A program made the translations under genes and the position numbers. Source: an uncultured Brachyspira sp. (lineage in GTDB: Bacteria; Spirochaetota; Brachyspiria; Brachyspirales; Brachyspiraceae). From it: a stretch of 64,000 nt of DNA. Of the stretch, positions 54,141 to 64,000 are shown piece after piece. Position 1 is the first letter of the stretch. Every line of letters starts with the position of its first letter. The stretch is taken from the NCBI RefSeq assembly GCF_944388875.1, contig NZ_CALXKQ010000001.1, positions 186,001-250,000 on the forward strand, in the 5' to 3' direction. The notes under the pieces were generated by a model. The model made no database searches. It was not told where the DNA came from and saw nothing but the letters and a program-made list of their open reading frames with translations.

Positions 54141-55754
54141 TTATTCTAAATAGCATCTATGAAATCTATGAAAGCCAAGAGAATCATAATAAACATCTTT
54201 AAGTTTAGGAGATACAAGTAATGGTTCTGTATAATAGTATATAGGTATTATAGCCTCTTCTTTCATAAGCATCTCCTCAGCTTTATGCATAGTTTCCATT
54301 CTAAATTTTTGATCTCCAGAAAGCATAACCTGATTAATCATATCATCATAAGCCTTATTGCTGTAAACACTGTAATTGTTAGGAGAATAGCTTATACATA
54401 GAGTCATAAAATTAACAGGATCATCAAAATCCCCATTCCAGCCTCCTCTAGCCATAGTAATATTTCTATCATATCTAGTTTGCAAAAATACAGCCCATTC
54501 TTCTTGAGTTAATGTAACATCTATACCCAAATTTTCTTTCCACATCTGCTGAACTGCTTCAAATATTTTTACATGTATTCCTGGATCTGCCTTAAACTCC
54601 ATAACTGGAAAACCTTCTCCATTAGGATATCCAGCTTCTGCCATTAATCCCTTAGCTTCTTCAACATTCTTTGCATATCCTTCTTCACTTAAATCAATAT
54701 ATTCCCCGCCATTTTCTCTAAAATCTCCTTCATAATCTGATATGCCGTAAGGAACTAATGCTCCAGCAGGTTTTTCTCCTCCCATAGTTACATATTGAAC
54801 TATATAGTTTCTGTCAATAGCAAGAGATAATGCTCTTCTTACTCTTACATCTTTCAATATATCATTAGTTAAATTTAAGCAATAATAATATGATGATATT
54901 CTAGGCTTAATAACTATAAGTCCCTCATCCTGCAATGCTTTTATATCCTGTCTTGGAAATGATCTTGCAAAATGCAAAGTTCCGCCCTTAACTCCTGCAA
55001 CTGAACCTGTTTCATTTTCCATAAGTACAAATGTAATCTTGTCTGGAACTATATTATCTATATTCCAGTAATTAGTATTTTTTATCATAACTAAACTTTC
55101 ATCTCTGTTTCTCTCAATAAGTTTGAAAGCCCCGTTTCCAATATAAGTATCAGCTTTCAAAGTCCATTGATCTCCGTACTTATCTATAATATCCTTTCTT
55201 AATGGGTAAAAAGTAGGAAAACTTAAAAGCTCTAAAAAATAAGCTGTAGGAGCTTCTAGTGTTACTTCTAAAGTATAATCATCTATTGCTTTTATACCCA
55301 AACTCTCTTTAGGCATTTCACCAGCAGTTATAGCCTTAGCATTCTTTACTGGCTCATGCTGATAACCATACTGACTGCCTGTTGCAGGATCAACAACTCT
55401 CTGCCAAGAATAAACAAAATCTGATGCTGTTACTGGTTTTCCGTCAGTCCATTTAGCATTAGTTCTTAATTTAAATGTATAAACAAGTCCGTCATCACTA
55501 ATATCCCAGCTTTCTGCAACTGCAGGCGATAATTTACCATTAAAATCTTTTTCCACCAAGCCTTCAAATGTATGAATTAAATAAAATACTGCATCCGAAG
55601 TAACATTAATGCTAGGATCAATAGTATTAGGTTCAGGTCCTGTATTGATGAATATTGATATGCCTTCATTTGATGAATTTGTCTTTGATGAGGAACATGA
55701 TATCATTAAAGACATGATAATAGTTAAAATAAATATTATATTTATCTTTTTCAT
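54141..55754 (-). CDS. Oligopeptide-binding lipoprotein (OppA-like), copy 1
   Basis: The 537-residue extracytoplasmic solute-binding protein (family 5) has a lipobox LMISC near residue 20, so it is anchored as a lipoprotein. The fold motifs INTGPEPNTIDPSINVTSD, AVAESWDISDDGLVYTF and KWTDGKPVTASDFVYSW are typical of OppA/MppA/XP55 proteins. AGGAG precedes the ATG. A second copy lies directly upstream on the same strand. It could feed the OppBCDF transporter at 14.7-18.6 kb, which has no local binding protein, but this pairing is inferred only. Confidence 0.9.
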   Translation of the reverse strand: MKKINIIFILTIIMSLMISCSSSKTNSSNEGISIFINTGPEPNTIDPSINVTSDAVFYLIHTFEGLVEKDFNGKLSPAVAESWDISDDGLVYTFKLRTNAKWTDGKPVTASDFVYSWQRVVDPATGSQYGYQHEPVKNAKAITAGEMPKESLGIKAIDDYTLEVTLEAPTAYFLELLSFPTFYPLRKDIIDKYGDQWTLKADTYIGNGAFKLIERNRDESLVMIKNTNYWNIDNIVPDKITFVLMENETGSVAGVKGGTLHFARSFPRQDIKALQDEGLIVIKPRISSYYYCLNLTNDILKDVRVRRALSLAIDRNYIVQYVTMGGEKPAGALVPYGISDYEGDFRENGGEYIDLSEEGYAKNVEEAKGLMAEAGYPNGEGFPVMEFKADPGIHVKIFEAVQQMWKENLGIDVTLTQEEWAVFLQTRYDRNITMARGGWNGDFDDPVNFMTLCISYSPNNYSVYSNKAYDDMINQVMLSGDQKFRMETMHKAEEMLMKEEAIIPIYYYTEPLLVSPKLKDVYYDSLGFHRFHRCYLE

Positions 55755-55837
55755 AATAATATATCTCCTGTATAACTTTATAAAGTAATATTTTAGATAG
55801 TATACACTTTATTCAATTAATATCAAATTTAATTTTT

Positions 55838-57454
55838 TTATTCTAAATATGCACTAGAAAAACTATGTTTACCCATAGAATCGTATAGAACACCTTTTAA
55901 TTTCGGAGATACCAGCAATGGTTCATTATAAAAATAAATAGGTATTATAGCCATATCCTGTATTAATAGTTCTTCTGCTTTATGCATGGTAAGCATTCTA
56001 TGAGATGTATCTGTAATCAAAGTAGCACTCTTTATAAGATCATCATATCTCTTATTGCTGTAAACACTATTATTATTTGCAGAATAGCTTAAAAATATAG
56101 ATAAAAAATTAATAGGATCATCAAAATCTCCGTTCCATCCGCCGCTTGCTATTTCTATATTTTTATCAAATCTTTGAGTAACTAAATCAGACCATTCCAA
56201 TTCCTCTAAAACAACTTCAATACCAAGATGATCCCTCCACATCTTCTTCACAGCATCAAATATATATTTATGAACACCATGAGTAGTTTTAAAAGTCAAA
56301 GTAGGAAATCCAGCACCGTTAGGATAACCTGCAAGCATCATTAATTTTTTAGCCTCTTTAATATTATTCTCATAATTTTCTTTTGTTACATCTATATAAT
56401 CTCCGCCGTTCTCTCTAAAATCTCCAAAAAATCCTGAAACTCCATAAGGAACTAAAGCAGCTGCTGGTCTTTCACCGCCCTTTGTAATATTTTCAATTAT
56501 ATAGTTTCTGTCTATAGCTAGAGATAAGGCTTTTCTAATATTGGCATCAGATAAAACTCCGTTAGTAACATTAATAAAATAAAAATATGTCGCCACTCTA
56601 GGAATATTGCGTATATATCCTGCCTTATTTAAAGATGCAATATCTTCTCTTGGAAAATTTCTTGAAAAATAAAGATTACCATCCAATACAGCTTTAGCAG
56701 AATATCTATTATTATTAGTTAATACAAATTCTAATCTGCTTGGATAAACATATTCTTTATTCCAATAATATTCATTTCTTTCCATTACGATGGATTTATC
56801 AAACTCTCTCTTTGTAACTTTGAAAGGACCATTGCCTACAAAAGTTTCAGGAGAATCAGTCCAATTAGAACCGTATAAAGTTATTATATCCTCTCTTAAA
56901 GGATAAAAAGTTGGGTATGCTAGAATTTCTAAAAAATATGTTAAAGGCATATCCAATATTATTTCTAAAGTATAATCATCTATGGCTTCAACACCCAAAT
57001 ATTTTGTCTCAATTTCTCCACTGTTAATAGATTTTGAATTTTTAATAACATTATATTGATAAGCAAATTTACTCTTTGTTTTGGGATCAAATAATCTTCT
57101 AAATGAATAAACAAAATCCTTAGCTATAACTGGATTGCCGTCGCTCCAATAAGCATTATCTTTTAAATGAAATGTATAAACTAATCCGTCGCTGCTTATA
57201 TTCCAGCTTTTAGCAACAGCAGGAATTATATTTCCATCTTTATCTTTATTTACCAAACCTTCAAATACATGAGTTAAATAAATTAATGTATCGGATGTTA
57301 CATTGATGCTTGGATCTATTGTATAAGGTTCTGAACCTATATTAATTAATAATGATTGATTTTTATTAACTCTATTCTGCGATACGGCACTATCTATCTT
57401 AGAACATGATACCAAAAATACAAATATAGCAAATAAAAAACAATATTTTAACAT
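55838..57454 (-). CDS. Oligopeptide-binding lipoprotein (OppA-like), copy 2
   Basis: This 538-residue relative of the preceding protein has a lipobox LVSCS near residue 17. The same core motifs recur (INIGSEPYTIDPSINVTSD, AVAKSWNISSDGLVYTF). I place the start at the ATG at 57454, with GGA ten bases upstream; a slightly longer in-frame start at 57466 is possible. The two proteins are related throughout, so this is a tandem duplication with sequence divergence, presumably widening the peptide range. Gap to copy 1 is 83 bases. No permease gene is adjacent. Confidence 0.9.
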   Translation of the reverse strand: MLKYCFLFAIFVFLVSCSKIDSAVSQNRVNKNQSLLINIGSEPYTIDPSINVTSDTLIYLTHVFEGLVNKDKDGNIIPAVAKSWNISSDGLVYTFHLKDNAYWSDGNPVIAKDFVYSFRRLFDPKTKSKFAYQYNVIKNSKSINSGEIETKYLGVEAIDDYTLEIILDMPLTYFLEILAYPTFYPLREDIITLYGSNWTDSPETFVGNGPFKVTKREFDKSIVMERNEYYWNKEYVYPSRLEFVLTNNNRYSAKAVLDGNLYFSRNFPREDIASLNKAGYIRNIPRVATYFYFINVTNGVLSDANIRKALSLAIDRNYIIENITKGGERPAAALVPYGVSGFFGDFRENGGDYIDVTKENYENNIKEAKKLMMLAGYPNGAGFPTLTFKTTHGVHKYIFDAVKKMWRDHLGIEVVLEELEWSDLVTQRFDKNIEIASGGWNGDFDDPINFLSIFLSYSANNNSVYSNKRYDDLIKSATLITDTSHRMLTMHKAEELLIQDMAIIPIYFYNEPLLVSPKLKGVLYDSMGKHSFSSAYLE

Positions 57455-57526
57455 ACAGCATTCCAATAAATATTACATTCTATATTTGAGTATATATTTT
57501 ATATTAATTAATGTCAAATAGTATTT

Positions 57527-58918
57527 TTACTCTCTTAATTTAAAATAAGATATTATTTTCTTTAATTCTTTTACCTCATCAGAAAGAAATCTGGATGATT
57601 CAGTAGCCTTATCTATAAACTTAGAATCTGCAGCATTGCTTATATCTTTGCTGGAATCATTAATCTTGTCTACATATTCATGTATCTTATCAGAATTATT
57701 TGAAACCGTATTAACTTTTCCTTTTACTGTACTTATTACATCATTTAAATAATTTATAGTACTGTTAATACCTCTGCTCATATCCCCAATCTCATCGTTT
57801 AATTTAAGATAATCTTCAGAAATCTCCCAAGATATATCTCCGTCTTTTATTTTAACAAGATTATCATTCAAAACATTAACTACAGATACTACCTTTCTAT
57901 TAATAATATTAGGAACTATAACCACTATTAATATAATTATAGCTGATATTATTATCCACATAAATATTATGATTTTATAATTACTGAAAAATTCTGCTTT
58001 AGCTGATACAGCCAGCTCTATTCCCCAATACACGTCATCAAACATATGTATAGGTTTAAGAATATAAAAATATTTACTTGAACTCTTTTCATTATATGCT
58101 TCTTCAAATACAGTATTATTAGAGTGTATAGCTCCTAATAAATTAATATCTTTATATATAGACGAATTGGTAATATTTTCTCCTATTCTGTATATATCTG
58201 TTGTGCAGTAAATAATATCTCCTTCATTATTAAATAGAGAAACTGTAAAACCATTTGTATCATCATAAAATATAAGATTATCCAAAGATAAATTCAAAGA
58301 AGATACAGCAATTATTTTATTATCTCTAGAAAATATTGGTACTGAGTATGTATACATAGGCATATATTTTTCTTGCACTGGATAATAGTTCAATGTTGTA
58401 ATATGAGGCTTTCCGCTTTTTATAGTAATATTTAAATAATTATATTCCAAATCTGATTTCTTCATACTAATTCTGCTCACGCTATTATCTTTATCTTTAA
58501 GCAAATATATTCCCAATCTTCCGTCAATATCATTATAAAGAGGATTATTAATATATATGCTGTCATTATCAAGAGCATTAGTTAAAAATACCAAAGATAT
58601 AGATGCAGCATTAGTACTCATTTCGCTTGCAAATCTCTTCATTAAGTCTTCATACACTTCTCTATTTCTAACATTATAATTATATAAGTTTTCTACAGAA
58701 TATTTTATATTATTAAGATAGTTTAATTCTACATTGATTATGCTTTCTACTTCAAATAATTCTTTATCAGACATTTGAGATATTGCAAATAAAGACATTT
58801 GCTTTGTCATTTTATATATATAAATTGTATTTATGATACCGAATATTAATATTATTGTTATTATAGGTATCATAATGAATAAACTTATCTTTATATTTAA
58901 GCTTACTTTATCATTCAT
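57527..58918 (-). CDS. Chemoreceptor-like protein without the signalling tip
   Basis: The 463-residue protein starts at the ATG at 58918 (AAGGG upstream). It has an N-terminal membrane helix (about residues 8-32), a periplasmic dCache-like sensor with VYWGIELAVS, a second helix near residues 310-335 and a HAMP domain. A very short cytoplasmic coil follows, ending ELKKIISYFKLRE. Compared with the neighbour at 58979-60913 it lacks about 180 residues, including the conserved tip [12 protein letters not shown] and both methylation helices. The C-terminus resembles the receptor's end, so the loss is internal. It may sense a ligand but should not contact CheA or CheW. Confidence 0.75.
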   Translation of the reverse strand: MNDKVSLNIKISLFIMIPIITIILIFGIINTIYIYKMTKQMSLFAISQMSDKELFEVESIINVELNYLNNIKYSVENLYNYNVRNREVYEDLMKRFASEMSTNAASISLVFLTNALDNDSIYINNPLYNDIDGRLGIYLLKDKDNSVSRISMKKSDLEYNYLNITIKSGKPHITTLNYYPVQEKYMPMYTYSVPIFSRDNKIIAVSSLNLSLDNLIFYDDTNGFTVSLFNNEGDIIYCTTDIYRIGENITNSSIYKDINLLGAIHSNNTVFEEAYNEKSSSKYFYILKPIHMFDDVYWGIELAVSAKAEFFSNYKIIIFMWIIISAIIILIVVIVPNIINRKVVSVVNVLNDNLVKIKDGDISWEISEDYLKLNDEIGDMSRGINSTINYLNDVISTVKGKVNTVSNNSDKIHEYVDKINDSSKDISNAADSKFIDKATESSRFLSDEVKELKKIISYFKLRE

Positions 58919-58978
58919 AAAATCCCTTTTAATTTTAAATTTTTTATTATTTATCAAATTGGAATATAAAATAATTAT

Positions 58979-60913
58979 CTAATTTCTCAATTTAAAATAT
59001 CCAATAGCTTCTATTAATTCACTAGCTTCATTAAGTAAAGACTGTGAAGCAGCTGTTGCCTCTTCAACTAAAGCGGCATTCTTTTGAACAGAAGAATCCA
59101 TATTGCTTATAGCCGAATCAACTTGTTCTATACCTTTTTGCTGTTCCTGAGATGCTATATTTATTTTATCCATCATGCTTGATGCACTATCCATCTTTAG
59201 GGAAATGTCTTCAAACATTTCCTTAGAATTTTTTACACTATCAGCTGCTAAATTAGTTTTTTCATTACTGTCTATTATAAGTGCAGTAATATTTTTTACA
59301 GATTCCTGAGTATTCTGTGCCAAGTTTCTTACCTCGCTTGCAACAACAGCAAATCCCCTACCCTGTTCGCCTGCACGTGCTGCCTCTACAGAAGCATTAA
59401 GTGCAAGTATATTTGTCTGAAATGCAATATTTTCTATAAGTTTAGTAATATCCATTATCTTAGTACTGGCTTCATGAACATCATTCATCTTATTAACTGT
59501 TTCTTCTACTGTAATTCCAGCCTTATTTAATGATTCCTTAGCATCTGACACAATAGAAGTACTTTCAGCTACACTCTCAGCCGATTCTTTTATAGCACTA
59601 GCCATTTGATTCATTGAAGCCGCAGTTTCCTCCAAACTAGATGCCTGAGATTCTGTTCTCTGAGATAAATCATTGTTACCTGCCAAAACCTGATTTGCAG
59701 CTGTAGAAACTTGCTCTGCAGAATTTTTTACCGTTCTCACTACTTTATTTAAATTGCTCAATATCCTTTCCAAACTTTTGGCAATATCTCCCCATTCATC
59801 ATTCATATTAAGAAACTTCTCTGATACATGAAATGATATATCTCCATTTGATATTCTTGACATAGATTTGGAAAAAATACCTATCATACTAACTACTTTT
59901 CTTTTAGTTATTATAGGAACAATTATTGAACTTATAACCACTATTAAAAATGATATTATAATCATAATATTTCTTATTATGTTGCTGTCTTTTAATATAA
60001 CATCATTTGGAGCAGTTATTTTTAATCCCCAATATCTTCCCTTTGACAATTCTAAAGGAGTAAAAGAATACGTATAATACTTCTTCAATGTACCGCTGAA
60101 ACTTTCAAATATCAAATTCTGCCCGCTTTTTATTTTATTGAATACATCATGCTTCGCATAATAAGGATATATTTCATCTATAGACTTATACCTATAACTG
60201 CTTTTATCACTATCATATACTATAGTTCCTGAATTATCAAAAAGAGTAACTGTAGTACCTTCAAATAATTTTATTTTTGATAATAAATTATTAACAGAAT
60301 CAGATATAATATCTAAGCAAATAACCCCTATTACCTTATTGCCGTTTTTTATAGGTATACCCCAAGTATAAAGCATATCATTATATACATCTGTAATATA
60401 AACTTCTCCAGTATTCAATGGCTGCGTATAAGAAAGATTTCCAAAAACCTTTGAATCAAAATATGATTCTTTAAAATTATCTGCACCGTTTCTTTGAACA
60501 TAATAATTAAAACGTCCATTAGCAGAACCATATTTCTGAGAATTTGTATAGTTAGAATCATTATCTAATGCATTAGGTTCAAATCCTATAAATATAGCGT
60601 TAACATTTTGAGATAGTTTTGTGAAAAAATTATATACTGTTGTTTCGTAAAAAACTCTGTTTGTCATTCCGTCGCTATAAAAACCCTCTATAACTTTTTG
60701 AAGCCCAATAGTATAATACAAATCATCTTCCATAAATGACTGTAATTTTGCCGCTTCACCTTTTGAGCTTTCCTCTAAAATTTTATAAGATAATTTCTTG
60801 TTTGCATTTTTTACATATAAAACATTAATAGTGTTTGAAATGATAAGCATTACAAGAAGAGGAACTAATATTGCTAAACTGATTTTTATTTGAAGACTGA
60901 ATTTTTTAATCAT
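58979..60913 (-). CDS. Methyl-accepting chemotaxis protein with dCache sensor
   Basis: A full-length chemoreceptor of 644 residues. It has an N-terminal membrane helix (about residues 9-30) and a periplasmic dCache domain (about 35-310) with [16 protein letters not shown]-type sequence. A second helix near 315-335 leads to a HAMP domain and the cytoplasmic signalling hairpin with tip [20 protein letters not shown]. The C-terminus ends [15 protein letters not shown] precedes the ATG. Its upstream neighbour in sequence, the tip-less relative, is transcribed after it on the same strand with about 60 bases between. dCache receptors often bind amino acids; the ligand is unknown. Peptide-binding lipoproteins lie just downstream. 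Confidence 0.94.
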   Translation of the reverse strand: MIKKFSLQIKISLAILVPLLVMLIISNTINVLYVKNANKKLSYKILEESSKGEAAKLQSFMEDDLYYTIGLQKVIEGFYSDGMTNRVFYETTVYNFFTKLSQNVNAIFIGFEPNALDNDSNYTNSQKYGSANGRFNYYVQRNGADNFKESYFDSKVFGNLSYTQPLNTGEVYITDVYNDMLYTWGIPIKNGNKVIGVICLDIISDSVNNLLSKIKLFEGTTVTLFDNSGTIVYDSDKSSYRYKSIDEIYPYYAKHDVFNKIKSGQNLIFESFSGTLKKYYTYSFTPLELSKGRYWGLKITAPNDVILKDSNIIRNIMIIISFLIVVISSIIVPIITKRKVVSMIGIFSKSMSRISNGDISFHVSEKFLNMNDEWGDIAKSLERILSNLNKVVRTVKNSAEQVSTAANQVLAGNNDLSQRTESQASSLEETAASMNQMASAIKESAESVAESTSIVSDAKESLNKAGITVEETVNKMNDVHEASTKIMDITKLIENIAFQTNILALNASVEAARAGEQGRGFAVVASEVRNLAQNTQESVKNITALIIDSNEKTNLAADSVKNSKEMFEDISLKMDSASSMMDKINIASQEQQKGIEQVDSAISNMDSSVQKNAALVEEATAASQSLLNEASELIEAIGYFKLRN

Positions 60914-61225
60914 AAAAAAACCTTTATATATAATTATGAATAATTATATATATTAAACATATAATTTCAATAATAAAAATTGTTTTATTACAAATAATTT
61001 TTAAAATAAAATGAAATAATTATACAATATACATGTTTGAAAACTCAATTGATAAGTAATTATACTATTTTAATTTATAGTATCTGTATTTCTATGATTT
61101 CCTTCTGCTTTATAAAACGTAAGCATAAAGAATATCTTATACAAAATAGTTAATATTTCAAAATATAAAACATTATTTTATAATTAAAAAAAACTTTATA
61201 AAGTACTTTCTATGCAATATAATAC
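60914..61225. other. Intergenic region, nothing recognised
   Basis: This 312-base A/T-rich gap between the chemoreceptor and the MATE gene shows no reading frame with a ribosome site, no strong hairpin and no repeat shared with other gaps in this window. Confidence 0.5.
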
Positions 61226-62608
61226 TTAATTTTGTATACCATTATTTAGTAACTTTTTAAAATTTATCCTAAACAATGTTACAGTTGTACATACTGCTAT
61301 AAAATCAGCTATAGGTTCAGCTAATAATACTGCCATAACTTTATTTTCAAAGAATATAGGAAGTATAAATATAAGAGGTATTAATAGTATAACCTTTCTC
61401 AATATAGCAAGAAATGCTGATATTTTAGCATTTCCCAAAGCAACAAATGTCTGCTGGCATGCAGTCTGAGCTCCAAATATCAAAGAACTAGCCATATATA
61501 TTCTTAAAGCCCAAATACTATAATTTATTAATTCATCATTACTAGTAAATACTCTTACAAAAAGATATGGAAAAAATATTGATATTGTCCACATTAATGA
61601 AGAAAATGATAAACAGCTTATAAGAAGTATTTTAAAAGTACTTTTTACTCTTTGCAAATTCCCAGCTCCATAATTGTAGCTTATAATAGGCTGAGCACCT
61701 TGAGTAAGCCCCATTATAGGAAGAAAAGAAAACTGCATAATACTGCTTAATATTGTCATAGCACCGACTGCTAAATCTCCTCCATATTTTAAAAGGGAAG
61801 TATTAAAAGATACTGATAAAATACTCTCTGTAAACTGCATAATAAAAGGTGAAAAACCTAAAGCCAAGCATGGAAGTATTATTTTTGGAGATATTTTCAA
61901 ATTTTTTATTCTTAATTTCAAAATAGTTCTTTTTGAAGTCATAAATAAAAGAATCCATATACAAGATATAGCCTGAGATATTATTGTTGCAAGTGCCGCA
62001 CCTCTTACATCCATATTAAATGCAAATATGAATATAGGGTCTAGTATTATGTTTACTACAGCACCTATAAGAACAGTAAACATGCTTGTCTTTGCCTTAC
62101 CCTGTGCAGTAATAAACGTATTTAATCCCAATGCCAATTGAACAAATATTGTACCTATAGAATATATACGCAAATATCTTAATGCATATATAATAGTATT
62201 TTCACTGGCTCCGAAAAGCATAAGTATAGGCTCAGCAAATATCAATAATAGTATAGTTAATGTTATTGAAATTATTATTAACGTCATAGTACAGTTGCCA
62301 AGTATCTCTTCGGCATTATCATAATGCTTTTTTCCCATCATAATAGATGCACGTGGAGAACCGCCCATACTAATAAGATATGCAAATGCTGATACGGCAA
62401 TAATTACAGGCATTGTTACACCAACTCCTATTAAAGCCATTGCTCCAATATCTTTAATATGTCCGATATACATTCTATCTACTACATTGTATAAAACGTT
62501 TATTATTTGGGCTGCTATGGCAGGAAGGGCTAACTGAAATAATAGTTTTCCTACTGGTTTATTTGCTAAATCATTTGATTTATTGTTTAATACTGCATCA
62601 TTACTCAT
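61226..62608 (-). CDS. MATE-family efflux transporter
   Basis: A 460-residue antiporter with twelve predicted membrane helices in two related halves, exporting drugs or metabolites against sodium or protons. The N-terminal motif PVGKLLFQLALPAIAAQIIN and the early loop VDRMYIGHIKDIGAMA are typical. The loop GGSPRASIMMGKKHYDNAEEI (about residues 80-100) matches the NorM/DinF-type conserved segment. I choose the ATG at 62608, preceded by a GGAA site; a longer in-frame start has none. It stands alone; substrate unknown. Confidence 0.92.
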   Translation of the reverse strand: MSNDAVLNNKSNDLANKPVGKLLFQLALPAIAAQIINVLYNVVDRMYIGHIKDIGAMALIGVGVTMPVIIAVSAFAYLISMGGSPRASIMMGKKHYDNAEEILGNCTMTLIIISITLTILLLIFAEPILMLFGASENTIIYALRYLRIYSIGTIFVQLALGLNTFITAQGKAKTSMFTVLIGAVVNIILDPIFIFAFNMDVRGAALATIISQAISCIWILLFMTSKRTILKLRIKNLKISPKIILPCLALGFSPFIMQFTESILSVSFNTSLLKYGGDLAVGAMTILSSIMQFSFLPIMGLTQGAQPIISYNYGAGNLQRVKSTFKILLISCLSFSSLMWTISIFFPYLFVRVFTSNDELINYSIWALRIYMASSLIFGAQTACQQTFVALGNAKISAFLAILRKVILLIPLIFILPIFFENKVMAVLLAEPIADFIAVCTTVTLFRINFKKLLNNGIQN

Positions 62609-62685
62609 AATTATTCCATATAACAATTTTTTTATATAGTATACAATATAATAAACCTATTTATATTTTAGTCAAACTATATTAT

Positions 62686-63540
62686 TTATTCATTTACTCC
62701 GCCTGCTGTTATATTAGATATAATTTTTTTGGATAATATTATATACATCACTATAGTTGGTATCAAAACTATGACAACAGTAGCAAACATACCTGAATAA
62801 TCATTCGTATATCTCATAGACTGTATCATAGAAAAAAGTCCTATTGACAAAGGGCGTAAATTTGTTCTATTTGCAAATATTAATGCTATAAAATACTCAT
62901 TCCATATAGATATAAAATTAAATATAGAAACAGTTATTATTCCCGGCGAGGCTAATGGAAACATAATACTCCAAAAGGCCCTGAAAGGCGTACATCCATC
63001 TATTGCGGCAGACTCTTCAAACGTAGATGATATATCTTTAAAAAATGATATTAAAAAGAAAATTGTAAAAGGTATATGCATAGCTATATAAACCATAATA
63101 AGTATAAATCTGTTATTTATAAGTTTTAAGCTGGTTGCTATACCAAATAACGGAATAACTATCATTATACCAGGTATTCCCATACCAAGCACAAATATAT
63201 TTTTCAAAAGTCTGTTAAATTTAATATCAATTCTAGCTATAGCATAAGAAGCAGGAGCACATAATATAATCAAACCTACACAGGAAACAATAGAATAAAT
63301 AATAGAATTAACAAAATATGTACCTACCCTATTATTAACAAAAGCCTTATAATAATTTTGAAAGTTTATACCAGAAGCAAGCAATTTTCCATCAAAAATA
63401 TCAGCTGTTGTAGATAATGAAGCTAAAAATATCCATCCCAAACATATAAATGTTAATAAACACCAGCTAAACATTATAAAATATTTTAATATAGATGATA
63501 TCTTAATACTTTTTTTTCTTTTTATATTATTGATTGTCAT
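62686..63540 (-). CDS. Sugar ABC transporter permease (MalG/UgpE type)
   Basis: The 284-residue inner-membrane permease has six predicted helices. The conserved EAA loop EESAAIDGCTPFRAFWSIMFPLASPG (about residues 165-190) contacts the ATPase; the ending ISNITAGGVNE fits the family, whose members often end in GG-x-K-G. It begins three bases after the stop of the upstream permease gene, so the two are one operon and form the translocation heterodimer for a sugar or sugar alcohol. The binding protein and ATPase would lie outside the window. Confidence 0.92.
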   Translation of the reverse strand: MTINNIKRKKSIKISSILKYFIMFSWCLLTFICLGWIFLASLSTTADIFDGKLLASGINFQNYYKAFVNNRVGTYFVNSIIYSIVSCVGLIILCAPASYAIARIDIKFNRLLKNIFVLGMGIPGIMIVIPLFGIATSLKLINNRFILIMVYIAMHIPFTIFFLISFFKDISSTFEESAAIDGCTPFRAFWSIMFPLASPGIITVSIFNFISIWNEYFIALIFANRTNLRPLSIGLFSMIQSMRYTNDYSGMFATVVIVLIPTIVMYIILSKKIISNITAGGVNE

Positions 63541-63542
63541 AA

Positions 63543-64000
63543 TTATTTATTTTTATCCTTTATCAATAAGTTTACTAACAAGAAAGAAATCAATGCTATT
63601 ATAGACAAAATAACGCATACCGAAGCTCCTAATCCTGCATTTCTCTCAGATATTGTAACCTCAGAACCGAATAATTGAGTATACATATATACTTTTGGAG
63701 TAACTGTACCAGGCAATGCAAAAAGAGGTGAAAATATTTGAGACCATACAAATATTCCAAATGATTCCACACTCCATATAACTATAGCACTTTTTACAGC
63801 ACCTAAAATCATTGGAAAAGTAATATTAAAAAATTTATCAAAAGAATTAGCCCCATCTATTGAAGCAGAATCGTATAAACTTGCAGGTATTGATTCCATA
63901 GATGCTGAAAACATAACCATATAATAACCTATATTAGAAAATGAATATGCTGTCAATATTGCAATAAATATATAGTCAGGGGAAGCCCATTTTACTTGTG
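63543..64000 (-). CDS. Sugar ABC transporter permease (MalF/UgpA type), 3' part
   Basis: The reading frame is open from the window edge, so the N-terminal membrane segments lie outside. The visible part carries the coupling loop LYDSASIDGANSFDKFFNIT followed by FPMILGAVKSA, and three C-terminal helices ending in LLVNLLIKDKNK. It is the partner of the MalG-type permease downstream, whose ATG comes right after its stop codon. Substrate cannot be read from these residues; carbohydrate uptake is the family role. Confidence 0.9.
   Translation of the reverse strand, partial: QVKWASPDYIFIAILTAYSFSNIGYYMVMFSASMESIPASLYDSASIDGANSFDKFFNITFPMILGAVKSAIVIWSVESFGIFVWSQIFSPLFALPGTVTPKVYMYTQLFGSEVTISERNAGLGASVCVILSIIALISFLLVNLLIKDKNK

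Overview
The window is very AT-rich and gene-dense and reads as a fermentative, motile, host-associated anaerobe. I infer a spirochaete close to Brachyspira. The supporting evidence is several chemoreceptors, a trimeric [FeFe] hydrogenase with AdhE, fructose PTS, oligopeptide uptake and sialic-acid catabolism, all in a strongly AT-biased genome. No rRNA, tRNA, CRISPR array or intact insertion sequence was found.

Layout. 1-3.2 kb: end of a chemoreceptor, rpmE, a B3/4-domain protein, then purE-purC. 3.2-7.8 kb: a five-gene operon of a dynamin-like GTPase, three mutually related helical proteins and a repeat-bearing coiled-coil membrane protein; this is the best candidate for an undescribed system. 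7.8-11.7 kb: an overlooked 57-residue zinc ribbon, a small secreted protein, a chemoreceptor and a DUF815-type ATPase. 11.7-14.6 kb: two related polytopic membrane proteins, one N-terminally truncated and the other carrying tetranucleotide and dinucleotide repeats in its first codons. 14.7-18.6 kb: oligopeptide ABC permeases and ATPases. 18.6-23.6 kb: an accessory zone with a hicBA toxin-antitoxin remnant, structured GC-rich intergenic blocks, dispersed promoter-like repeats and TPR genes with one TPR relic. 23.6-30.2 kb: an FMN-dependent hydroxyacid oxidase-like enzyme, a PAP2 phosphatase, a small ABC exporter, a SpoIIE-type phosphatase, and the sialate genes nanA and nanQ/yhcH.

30.7-31.7 kb: a glycosyltransferase interrupted by two in-frame TAA codons. 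32-36 kb: hydrogenase operon with an upstream promoter and a downstream terminator. 36.4-40.5 kb: a probable DUF4261 protein, an outer-membrane barrel candidate and a defence-like AAA ATPase plus TOPRIM/RloB-like pair whose second gene is frameshifted. 40.7-50.2 kb: purH, a radical-SAM-like protein lacking all three cluster cysteines with a cysteine-rich neighbour, MarR, adhE, glyQ, aroK and pheA. 50.4-54.1 kb: the fructose operon behind four exact 10-bp-phased operator-like repeats. 54.1-60.9 kb: two peptide-binding lipoproteins, a chemoreceptor-like protein that has lost its signalling tip, and a full chemoreceptor. 61.2-64 kb: a MATE transporter and two sugar ABC permeases, the last running off the window.

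Together the metabolic genes describe uptake of fructose, peptides and sialic acid, fermentation with H2 and ethanol as electron sinks, and chemotaxis. The decayed genes (glycosyltransferase, RloB-like, hicBA, TPR, membrane protein copy) mark regions of recent loss or variation. All functional calls rest on motifs read by eye; no database search was run.
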